Part shown: one piece after another, positions 1 through 5,705 of the stretch
Layout: each line of letters opens with the position of its first letter
How positions within the stretch are numbered: position 1 is the first letter of the stretch
NCBI GenBank assembly: GCA_910588365.1
Contig: CAJUQS010000029.1
Coordinates: 1 to 16,685, forward strand
Length of the DNA stretch: 16,685 nt
Direction: 5' to 3'
Source: an uncultured Oscillospiraceae bacterium
Lineage (GTDB): Bacteria; Bacillota; Clostridia; Oscillospirales; Oscillospiraceae
Notes under the pieces: generated by a model
Seen by the model: the letters and a program-made list of their open reading frames with translations, nothing else
Told to the model about the DNA's origin: nothing
The model's database searches: none
Made by a program: the position numbers and the translations under genes

Positions 1-2
1 AA

Positions 3-221
3 GACTGTACCTCCAAGATTGCTTGGCGCCGCAATCAAACAGCTACCGGTTTCGACATTTATTATATACGTTCGAGGAAATATTTGCAATCCGTTCAGGG
101 GCTTATTTCATTGTTTACTGGTACGCAATATTTGACAGGGTGCTTTCACCCGATGAACCGGAAAGCGGTGCGTTCCACACTGCCTGGAACGCACCGCTTT
201 GTTTCATGGGGTTACGCATAG
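3..221 (+). pseudogene. possible C-terminal fragment of an Fn3-type surface protein
   Basis: An open frame enters from the left edge and stops at 219-221. Its first 20 or so residues (KIAWRRNQTATGFDIYY) resemble the strand pattern 'v.WkkN..ATGYqIqYs' of fibronectin type III repeats in clostridial surface proteins. After about residue 35 the resemblance is lost. The frame also runs through a strong hairpin (162-200), so the real coding part probably ended or was broken earlier. No start is inside the window. This could equally be a chance open frame, and the family call rests on one short motif. Confidence 0.22.
162..200 (-). terminator. 15-bp perfect stem-loop, probable terminator of the CAP-domain gene
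   Basis: Arms 162-176 and 186-200 are perfectly complementary (15 bp) around a 9-nt loop. The hairpin starts 12 nt past the stop codon of the minus-strand CAP gene. On the minus strand the arm ends in TTT followed by CCGG, so the U-tract is short. On the plus strand it is followed by GTTTC. It may act in both directions for the CAP gene and for whatever enters from the left. Confidence 0.6.
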
Positions 222-991
222 AAGTTGACGCTGTTGGGTATCCCGACGAACATATAGCAGTAGGTTATGCCGTCGTGCAGAGTCACGCCCACGCCAATGC
301 AGTCGCATCTGGAGTCAATCATCGTCTGGAAGTGACCGGGGGAGTAGATCCAGTTGTTGATGGCGCGTTTGGCGGCGTCGGCTGTGCCGGTGAACACGGT
401 CAGGTTGTCGCCGAAGCCGTAGGGGTATCCAGCGTCGGCAGCAGCCTGGCTCTCCTCCGGAGCGTGATGCCAAGTATAGCGTAGGTTGGAGCAGGTTTGG
501 GCGGCGTTCATCAGGGCATCGCTGACAGGCAGCTCCGGCACCCCGTTGTCCTTTCGGGTTTGGTTGATGAGGTGAATCATCTCTTGGCGTATCTCCAGGT
601 TGTCCGTCAGGCCAGTGTTATCGCCGCTGGCAGGAGTTTCTGGTGTGATGGGGGCTGCGGAGCCGACTGTCAGTGTTACGCTCCCGCGCTCACCGGCGCT
701 GTTGGATGCGGTAATCTCCGCAGTGCCTTCCGCCTTGGCGACAGCCACCCAGAAGGTCAGCGCTTGCTCCACCGACACCGTGTCCGGGTCGCTGGAGGTG
801 ACGGTGTACTCTGTACCACTGGGGCCGATGATAAGGCCGCTGCGCTCTCCCACCTTCAGGGTACTGCCCTTGTAACTGCTTACCCGGACGGGTTTGTCAG
901 GCGTTTCCGCTGCCATGGCGGGGATGGTGAGACCGATAGTGAGGGCGGCCGCAGTCAGTGTGGCGAAAATACGTTTTTTTATGCTGGTCAT
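212..991 (-). CDS. secreted Ig-like (BIG2) and CAP-domain protein
   Basis: This is a 259-residue exported protein. Residues 1-28 form a signal peptide (MTSIKKR, hydrophobic core, AMA-AE cleavage). Residues about 31-110 resemble a bacterial Ig-like BIG2 domain, and about 133-257 form a CAP/SCP domain with INQTRKDNG (142-150), paired His 175-176, GDNL (194-197) and NWIYSPGH (213-220). The usual CAP Glu in 'GEN' is Asp here, so the metal/acid tetrad is altered. Three Cys lie late in the domain (229, 231, 245). CAP proteins are extracellular, and their bacterial functions are mostly unknown. I chose the start at 991 over an upstream in-frame start at 1156 because AGGAGG lies just before it and the signal peptide begins there. 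The gene stands alone among mobile-element debris and its GC is lower than that of the genes to the right, so it may be element cargo. Confidence 0.88.
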   Translation of the reverse strand: MTSIKKRIFATLTAAALTIGLTIPAMAAETPDKPVRVSSYKGSTLKVGERSGLIIGPSGTEYTVTSSDPDTVSVEQALTFWVAVAKAEGTAEITASNSAGERGSVTLTVGSAAPITPETPASGDNTGLTDNLEIRQEMIHLINQTRKDNGVPELPVSDALMNAAQTCSNLRYTWHHAPEESQAAADAGYPYGFGDNLTVFTGTADAAKRAINNWIYSPGHFQTMIDSRCDCIGVGVTLHDGITYCYMFVGIPNSVNFYA

Positions 992-1273
992 ACTTTTTCC
1001 TCCTGTATTCCATATTTTTGGGTGCTTTTGCAAGCAATACAATACTGGAATGGAGTCTGTAAGTCGAGTGATTTTCGAGAATAAAATGTAGAAATACAGA
1101 GATGAAAAGCAAGCAAATTGCACAGTCGACAGGTCTTTAAGAAATCTGCTTATCATTGTAGACGGAGGTGCAATTCATCGCTTGATACCTCCCCAGAGTT
1201 GACAGTCGGTTTAAGACAGCCTGATTCAAATTTGACCACTTTCTTGGCCTGGAACAATATTGCTTCAGGACTG

Positions 1274-1298
1274 GAAACCCAAGTGCCGCAAGGGTTTC
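1274..1298. repeat. small inverted repeat near the tRNA fragment
   Basis: A 7-bp stem (1274-1280 with 1292-1298) has an 11-nt loop. It lies in a roughly 440-bp stretch (992-1433) where I see no gene. It could be a recombinase arm site or a weak hairpin. Its role is unknown. Confidence 0.3.
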
Positions 1299-1433
1299 TG
1301 ACCACATAACCAGCCACAGACAGGAGTGGAATACATGGAAACGCTGTTTTCAAAGAGTGTCGGAAAGCAAATGAAATGGAGCAAAAACGGCCATAAACAA
1401 GCGGAAAATGTGTAAAAAATATTGCCATGGCAG

Positions 1434-1478
1434 TTGGTAAGGATGAGGTCGGCGGTTCGAATCCGCCCAGCAGCTCCA
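1434..1478 (+). other. 3' half of tRNA-Thr(GGT), probable attachment-site scar
   Basis: The sequence reads as a tRNA from the anticodon loop to the CCA end. It has anticodon loop TTGGTAA (anticodon GGT), the 3' anticodon strand GGATG, variable loop AGGTC, the T-arm GGCGG-TTCGAAT-CCGCC (1451-1465), the 3' acceptor strand CAGCAGC, discriminator T and CCA. Upstream of 1434 there is no matching anticodon 5' strand, D-arm or GCTGCTG acceptor strand, so no functional tRNA is encoded. Tyrosine integrases commonly use the 3' half of tRNA genes as att sites and leave exactly this kind of duplicate. By the usual geometry the inserted DNA would lie to the left (below 1434). No integrase is in the window. 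Confidence 0.72.
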
Positions 1479-1480
1479 AG

Positions 1481-1505
1481 AAAAAACCCCCGTAACTGCA
1501 CGGGG
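1481..1505 (-). terminator. rho-independent terminator-like hairpin, minus strand
   Basis: CCCCGT (1488-1493) pairs with ACGGGG (1500-1505) around a 6-nt loop. Read on the minus strand it is followed by six T (1481-1486), the classic terminator form. It lies just downstream of the IS256 transposase remnant on that strand. It may instead be half of a bidirectional tRNA terminator that lost its plus-strand T-run when the insertion sequence landed beside it. Confidence 0.6.
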
Positions 1506-1556
1506 TAATGTCAAGAATAATGCGCAAAATAGTTTGCAGGCTCTGGCAGAATAGAA

Positions 1557-1766
1557 TCAGCCAGCAGTAGAGGCATCCTCCAGGGTAGCCTCTAAGTGCT
1601 TCATATTCATGTACTTCTTGTTGCCCCACTGGGTGCCGGCTACATGGCGGAACCTGGCACAGACCAGCATCAAAGCAGAATTGCCATCCGGGAAGCAGCC
1701 CACTACTCTGGTGCGGCGGCGGATCTCCCGGTTGAGCCGTTCCATGACATTGTTGTTGGTGGGTTT
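1557..1766 (-). pseudogene. IS256-family transposase, C-terminal remnant
   Basis: The minus strand encodes PTNNNVMERLNREIRRRTRVVG, then CFPDGNSALMLV and a tail ending GNKKYMNMKHLEATLEDASTAG. The block 'ERLNREIRRRTRVVG.FP' is the hallmark C-terminal part of IS256 (mutator-type, DDE) transposases. About 70 of the usual roughly 400 residues remain. The N-terminal and catalytic parts are missing, and the frame upstream of about 1766 encodes unrelated sequence. The element's 3' end is probably near 1504-1530, where the T-run of the neighbouring terminator is replaced. It cannot transpose by itself. Confidence 0.85.
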
Positions 1767-1848
1767 GGCAGAATAATATGTGTAAGAATTATTCGACAGA
1801 AAACCACTATCGCACAAAAAAGCGCTTAAATCTTCTTAAATACAAAAG

Positions 1849-1908
1849 TTTCCAGCATACTATCTGTATACGCAGTAGTAAATGTGAACACAGACATTAT
1901 GCTGGAAA
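1849..1908. repeat. 19-bp imperfect inverted repeat, 22-nt spacer
   Basis: Arms 1849-1867 and 1890-1908 match at 17 of 19 positions, with the outer 11 bp perfect. The structure sits between the IS256 remnant and the MITE-like element in AT-rich DNA with no convincing gene. It could be a recombination site, a transcript hairpin or fused transposon ends. I cannot distinguish these. Confidence 0.55.
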
Positions 1909-1950
1909 ATGCTAATACCAGGAAAATTTATGCAGTCTCCTTTGGTCTAA

Positions 1951-2111
1951 GAGCCTGCTTAATATCTCAGCGTGTGCGGATTGGCGAGATAGATTTTTTG
2001 CCCTGCAAGGCAAAAAGCCACAGAAATCCTGACGGATTGCAAGGATTTTTAACGCAGTCAGGGCGGAAAATATGCCGCCAAGGCGGGCGCGGGGAGATGT
2101 TAAACAGGCTC
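1951..2111. mobile_element. 161-bp MITE-like palindromic element with TAA duplication
   Basis: Terminal inverted repeats start GAGCCTG and end CAGGCTC. Over 1950-1968 versus 2094-2112 they match at 17 of 19 positions. TAA is present on both sides (1948-1950 and 2112-2114), consistent with a 3-bp target duplication. The inner arms are also loosely complementary (for example AAATCCT with AGGATTT near the centre), so the whole element can fold into one long imperfect hairpin. It encodes no transposase, so movement would need an enzyme supplied in trans. In-silico removal joins an AT-rich minus-strand frame that then ends shortly afterwards in RPKETA and a stop. Confidence 0.62.
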
Positions 2112-2285
2112 TAAGGTAAAAGCCACTTTGAGAAATCTTCGGGTCCGTTCTCTCGATGCGCTTGATACTGCTATTCAATTTGCCTTTCGCTGTGTCTCAA
2201 CGCATGATTGTCTTGGATGGTTTCGACACGCTGGTTATTGTTTATTTTGAGAATTGCTTCTAAGTTCTTTTTGATACTTTTTCTT
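2112..2285. other. AT-rich spacer with unrecognised gene debris
   Basis: Short minus-strand frames (for example one containing SIKRIERTDPKISQSGFYL) look protein-like and have the AT-rich composition of the left region, but I recognise no family. No clear terminator for the barstar gene that ends at 2286 is visible here. Confidence 0.3.
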
Positions 2286-2576
2286 TCAAGAAGAAGCATG
2301 GCTGCCATCCCCGTACAGGACCTGCAGGGCCGGGTTGTTCCGTTCCGCGTCCTTCAGCGTCTCCAGGAGGGCCCGGCCGTAGTCCCCCAGGCGCTCCTCC
2401 AGCAGTTCCCGGCGCAGGACGACTAGGCGGACGGGGGTTCCCCGCTCGGTGAGGACGTCGTAGAGGGCGTCTAGGTTCCGCCCCCAGCAGTCCGGCAGGC
2501 CCAGGGCCGCCGCCAGCAGCTCGTAAGCGGATTCCCGGGAGCACACGGCCCCCCCGTCAAGAGTGATGGTTTCCAT
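2286..2576 (-). CDS. barstar-family ribonuclease inhibitor
   Basis: This is a 96-residue protein, close to barstar's length. Residues 31-43 (WGRNLDALYDVLT) match the barstar signature YGENLDALWD.LT. Asp36 and Asp40 correspond to barstar Asp35 and Asp39, which plug the barnase active site. It should act in the cytoplasm, binding the ribonuclease encoded immediately upstream before export and so protecting the cell. The start at 2576 lies inside the ribonuclease gene (20-bp out-of-frame overlap), with GGGGAG just before it. The frame stays open far upstream, but that part is only the shadow of the ribonuclease. Pairing with a true barnase homologue makes the call firm. Confidence 0.9.
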   Translation of the reverse strand: METITLDGGAVCSRESAYELLAAALGLPDCWGRNLDALYDVLTERGTPVRLVVLRRELLEERLGDYGRALLETLKDAERNNPALQVLYGDGSHASS

Positions 2577-3213
2577 GGTGGCCGCTCCCCTCGCATTCCA
2601 CGGTGAGGACCCCGTTCTCCTCATAGAAGGCCAGCTGGGTGAAGCTCTCGTAGTGGTCCTCTGTGTAGTAGATGGCCTCATCGGAGTACACCAGCCGCTT
2701 GGCACCCCGGCTGGAAGCACCGTCGGTGCCGATGTCGCACTCGTGATAGCTCCCGTCGGGCAGGATGCCCTCCCGGTTGCCGAACCGATCCCCGCCGATG
2801 GCACAGCCGGGGACCACCTTGTCCACCGCTCCGCCGGTCCAGCCCAGATCCCGGGCCTCGCTCTTGGTGATGTAGTTGTCCGGCAGGCGCCCGTAGAGGT
2901 ACAGGTACAGGGACACCTCCTCCAGGCTGTTGTAAGTGCCGTCCTCCTCCACCGGGGCGGAGACGGCCTCCACTGGGCCTGTCCCGTCCTCATAGGGGAC
3001 CTCCCCCTCCGCGTAGCCGGTGTCCGGCTGGGCAGGCTCCTCATGGTGCAGGCTGTCCTCCTCCGGTGGATAGACCTGCTGGGACTCCTGGCCGGGGACG
3101 CCGGTAACGAAGATCGCTGTGGGGCCGTCCTTCCCGCCGATGACGCCGATGTCCGCGCATCCGGTGAGCGCCATCACCGCCCCCAGCAGCAGGCACAGTA
3201 CTTTTTTCTTCAT
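2557..3213 (-). CDS. barnase-type extracellular ribonuclease, lipoprotein
   Basis: This is a 218-residue guanyl-specific ribonuclease of the barnase/N1 family. Residues 1-19 are a lipoprotein signal with lipobox LTGC (Cys19). Residues about 20-92 are an acidic, low-complexity linker. Residues about 95-193 are the barnase domain with LPDNYITKSEARDLGW (110-125), GGDRFGNREG (140-149) and the catalytic trio Glu158, Arg173 and His187, equivalent to barnase Glu73, Arg87 and His102. All key residues are intact, so it should cleave RNA outside the cell while tethered to the membrane. A 25-residue tail ending in a His-rich run goes beyond barnase's normal end and overlaps the barstar start. Its start codon overlaps the metA stop (ATGA), with GAGGAG upstream inside metA, suggesting coupled translation. 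Confidence 0.92.
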   Translation of the reverse strand: MKKKVLCLLLGAVMALTGCADIGVIGGKDGPTAIFVTGVPGQESQQVYPPEEDSLHHEEPAQPDTGYAEGEVPYEDGTGPVEAVSAPVEEDGTYNSLEEVSLYLYLYGRLPDNYITKSEARDLGWTGGAVDKVVPGCAIGGDRFGNREGILPDGSYHECDIGTDGASSRGAKRLVYSDEAIYYTEDHYESFTQLAFYEENGVLTVECEGSGHHGNHHS

Positions 3214-4163
3214 GTTGTTGTCTCCTCTCCGCCCCGATCCTTCGTCCCGGGCAGCTCGCCCAGGTCAAAGGGCGTGGTCTGGTAGACGAAGTAGTTGAGC
3301 CAGTTGCTGTAGAGCAGGTTGGCGCAGGAGCGCCAGGTGACCCGGGGCGGCTGGGTATCGTCGTCGTCCGGGTAGTAGTTTTTGGGCATGTCGATGGGCT
3401 TGCCCTGGCTCTTGTCCCGCAGGTACTCCTTTTCCAGGGTGTCCGCGTCATACTCCGAGTGGCCGGTGATGAAGATCTGCCGGCCGCTCTCAGTGGACAG
3501 GGCGTAGATCCCAGCCTCCGGTGAGGTGGCCAGGATCTTCAGGTCCGGGACCTGCTCAATGTCCTCCCGGCGGACGGTGGTGTGCCGGGAGTGGGGCACC
3601 ATGAACACGTCGTCGCTGCCCCGGAAGAGCATGTTGCTGCGCCGCTCCACCACATGGGGGAACACGCCGAAGAGCTTCTTCTCCAGGGGAAATTTCTGGA
3701 TGCCGTAGTGGTAATAGAGCCCCGCCTGGGCCCCCCAGCAGATGTGGAAGGTGGAGTGGACGTGGCTTTTGGACCACGCCATGATCTCGCACAGCTCCGC
3801 CCAGTACGCCACCTCCTCAAAGGGCAGGTGCTCCACCGGCGCGCCGGTGATGACCATGCCGTCATAGTTGCGCCCCTTCACATCGTCAAAGTGGCGGTAG
3901 AAGGCCAGCATGTGCTCCTGGGGGGTGTTCTTGGGCACGTGGTCCCGGGGAGCGATAAGCTCCAGCTCCACCTGGAGGGGGGTGTTGGAGAGCAGGCGGC
4001 TGAGCTGGGTCTCAGTGGCGATCTTGGTGGGCATCAGGTTCAGCAGAAGGATTTTCAGGGGCCGGATGTCCTGGGTCACGGCCCGCCGCTCGGTCATGAC
4101 GAAGATGTTCTCGTCCTTGAGCGTCTTTGCGGCGGGCAGCTCGTTGGGAATTCGGATGGGCAT
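3210..4163 (-). CDS. metA: homoserine O-acetyltransferase (MetA family)
   Basis: This is a 317-residue cytoplasmic enzyme that activates homoserine in methionine synthesis. The class-I-amidotransferase-like fold shows nucleophile Cys142 (FHICWGAQAG), His235 and Glu237 (GHSEYD), the known MetA catalytic set. In this family Glu at position 111 selects acetyl-CoA and a small residue selects succinyl-CoA. Residue 111 here is Glu (APVEHLPFE), so I predict O-acetylhomoserine as product despite the common 'succinyltransferase' label. That agrees with metY next door. The start at 4163 is chosen because AGGAG precedes it and the conserved MPIRIP begins there. It lies 94 bp downstream of metY and overlaps the ribonuclease start by 4 bp. 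The C-terminus extends a little with GGEETTT. Confidence 0.96.
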   Translation of the reverse strand: MPIRIPNELPAAKTLKDENIFVMTERRAVTQDIRPLKILLLNLMPTKIATETQLSRLLSNTPLQVELELIAPRDHVPKNTPQEHMLAFYRHFDDVKGRNYDGMVITGAPVEHLPFEEVAYWAELCEIMAWSKSHVHSTFHICWGAQAGLYYHYGIQKFPLEKKLFGVFPHVVERRSNMLFRGSDDVFMVPHSRHTTVRREDIEQVPDLKILATSPEAGIYALSTESGRQIFITGHSEYDADTLEKEYLRDKSQGKPIDMPKNYYPDDDDTQPPRVTWRSCANLLYSNWLNYFVYQTTPFDLGELPGTKDRGGEETTT

Positions 4164-4257
4164 AATTTCTCTCCTGTGTCGCTTTATTCCTGTAAAATTC
4201 CTCTCGGATAGGAGGGGGCGGGACGCCATTAGGTCAACGGCCGTCCCCTGCGCGCCG

Positions 4258-5535
4258 TTACACGGTGCGCAGCGCCTGCTCCAGATCCTCGATGAGGTCC
4301 TCCCTGCTCTCCAGCCCCACGCTCAGCCGCACCAGGTCCGCCCCCACGCCGGCGGCGGCCAGCTCCGCGTCATTCATCTGCCGGTGGGTGGAGCTGGCGG
4401 GGTGGAGGCAGCAGGTCCGGGCATCGGCCACGTGGGTGGCGATGGTGCCCAGCTTCAAATGCTTCATGAAGGTCTCCGCAGCCTGCCGCCCGCCCTTGAC
4501 GCCGAAGCTCACCACACCGCAGGAGCCCTGGGGCAGGTACTTCTGTGCCGCAGCGTAGTAGGCGTCCCCGGGCAGGCCGCTGTAGCGGACCCAGGCGATC
4601 TTGTCATGGCTCTGGAGGTACTGTGCCACGGCCAGGGCGTTTGCGCAGTGGCGCTCCATACGCACGTGGAGGCTCTCCAGGCCCAGGTTCAGGATGAAGG
4701 CGCTCTGGGGGCTCATCATGGATCCGAAGTCCCGCATGAGCTGGGCGGTGGCCTTGGTGATAAACGCCCCCTCCTTCCCGAAGCGCTGGGCGTAGGTGAC
4801 GCCGTGGTAGCTCTCGTCGGGGGTGGTGAGGCCGGGGAACTTGTCCGCGTGGGCCATCCAGTCGAAGTTTCCGGCGTCCACGATGCACCCGCCCAGGGCG
4901 GCGGCGTGGCCGTCCATGTACTTGGTGGTGGAGTGGGTGACGATGTCCGCGCCCCACTGGATGGGGCGGCAGAGGATGGGGGTGGCGAAGGTGTTGTCCA
5001 CGATAAGGGGCACGCCGTGGCTGTGGGCGGCGGCGGCGAACCTCTCGATGTCCAGCACTGTGAGGGCGGGGTTGGCGATGGTCTCACCGAAGACGGCCTT
5101 GGTATTGGGGCGGAAGGCGGCGTCCAGCTCCTCCTGAGAGCAGTCCGGGGAGACGAAGGTGAACTCCACGCCCATTTTCTTCATGGTGACGGCGAAGAGG
5201 TTGTAGGTCCCGCCATAGATGGAGCTGCTGGCCACCACGTGGTCGCCGCAGGAGGCGATGTTGAACACGGCGTAGAAGTTGGCGGCCTGCCCGGAGGAGG
5301 TGAGCATGGCGGCGGCGGCGCCCTCCAGCTGGGCGATCTTTTTGGCGACATGGTCGCAGGTGGGGTTTTGCAGGCGGCTGTAGAAATAGCCCTCAGCTTC
5401 CAGGTCAAAGAGCTTGCCCATATCCTCGCTGGTGTCGTATTTAAAGGTAGTGGACTGGACGATGGGGACCTGGCGGGGCTCGCCGGAGCCCGGGCAGTAG
5501 CCGCCCTGAACGCAGAGGGTTTCGATTCTTTCCAT
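4258..5535 (-). CDS. metY: O-acetylhomoserine aminocarboxypropyltransferase / sulfhydrylase
   Basis: This is a 425-residue PLP enzyme of the Cys/Met metabolism (fold type I, gamma) family. It converts O-acetylhomoserine and sulfide to homocysteine in the cytoplasm. Visible motifs are YFYSRLQNPT (50-59), the SSGQAA cofactor loop (80-85), Asp180 in VDNTFATP (PLP pyridine nitrogen), Lys205 in HSTTKYMDGH (Schiff base) and the C-terminal RLSVGLE. The length and the HSTTKY(M/I)DGH context fit MetY better than the shorter MetB/MetC enzymes. The start has AAGGAG about 11 nt upstream. It is first in the metY-metA-RNase-barstar cluster. A 7-bp leader hairpin lies 31 nt before the start. I see no SAM riboswitch or T-box in the 167-bp spacer. 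Confidence 0.95.
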   Translation of the reverse strand: MERIETLCVQGGYCPGSGEPRQVPIVQSTTFKYDTSEDMGKLFDLEAEGYFYSRLQNPTCDHVAKKIAQLEGAAAAMLTSSGQAANFYAVFNIASCGDHVVASSSIYGGTYNLFAVTMKKMGVEFTFVSPDCSQEELDAAFRPNTKAVFGETIANPALTVLDIERFAAAAHSHGVPLIVDNTFATPILCRPIQWGADIVTHSTTKYMDGHAAALGGCIVDAGNFDWMAHADKFPGLTTPDESYHGVTYAQRFGKEGAFITKATAQLMRDFGSMMSPQSAFILNLGLESLHVRMERHCANALAVAQYLQSHDKIAWVRYSGLPGDAYYAAAQKYLPQGSCGVVSFGVKGGRQAAETFMKHLKLGTIATHVADARTCCLHPASSTHRQMNDAELAAAGVGADLVRLSVGLESREDLIEDLEQALRTV

Positions 5536-5565
5536 GGTGGTTTGTTCTCCTTATTCGTTGGTTCT

Positions 5566-5584
5566 TTGCCGCTTTCGGCGGCAA
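5566..5584 (-). promoter_or_regulatory. leader hairpin upstream of metY
   Basis: TTGCCGC (5566-5572) and GCGGCAA (5578-5584) form a 7-bp perfect stem with a 5-nt loop. It lies in the presumed metY leader, upstream of the AAGGAG site. There is no U-run, so it is not a terminator. Any role in message stability or regulation is a guess. Confidence 0.35.
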
Positions 5585-5609
5585 GGGGTACGCGTATCTT
5601 ATTGATAAA

Positions 5610-5663
5610 CCGGGCTTGCGCAGCCCGGACCCGCGGTTACTTTTCCCACGCGGGAAAGGTAAC
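5610..5663. repeat. two-hairpin intergenic element, copy 1
   Basis: The GC hairpin (5610-5616 with 5622-5628, loop TGCGC) is followed after 7 nt by a second hairpin, GTTACTTTTCCC (5636-5647) with GGGAAAGGTAAC (5652-5663), which has one wobble. The architecture is shared with elements at 8787-8843 and 9221-9281. It lies between the acyltransferase stop and the metY start. Confidence 0.65.
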
Positions 5664-5676
5664 AGATCGTCCAGAT

Positions 5677-5705
5677 TAGCGGGTCTGATCTCGGGCGGCC
5701 CGCTA
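5677..5705 (-). terminator. hairpin spanning the acyltransferase stop codon
   Basis: TAGCGGG (5677-5683) pairs with CCCGCTA (5699-5705), and the stop codon is within the stem. There is no U-tract, so it is a weak candidate that may protect the 3' end rather than terminate. Confidence 0.35.

Noticed and set aside
1434..1478. Functional tRNA gene
   Set aside because: The acceptor 5' strand, D-arm and anticodon 5' strand are missing upstream.
1153..1629. Minus-strand frames with GAAGRIRTADL and LLGGFEPPTSSLP
   Set aside because: These are the well-known antisense translations of a tRNA 3' end. They are artefacts of the tRNA-Thr fragment, not genes.
3910..5679. 589-residue plus-strand open frame
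   Set aside because: It lies antisense to metA and metY, is low-complexity and Gly/His/Val-rich, and is a GC-driven shadow. Similar long frames opposite prfC, the acyltransferase and the kinase were dropped for the same reason.
5536..5702. SAM riboswitch or T-box before metY
   Set aside because: The spacer is short and holds only the two-hairpin element and a 7-bp hairpin. No S-box core, T-box sequence or terminator with a U-run is visible.
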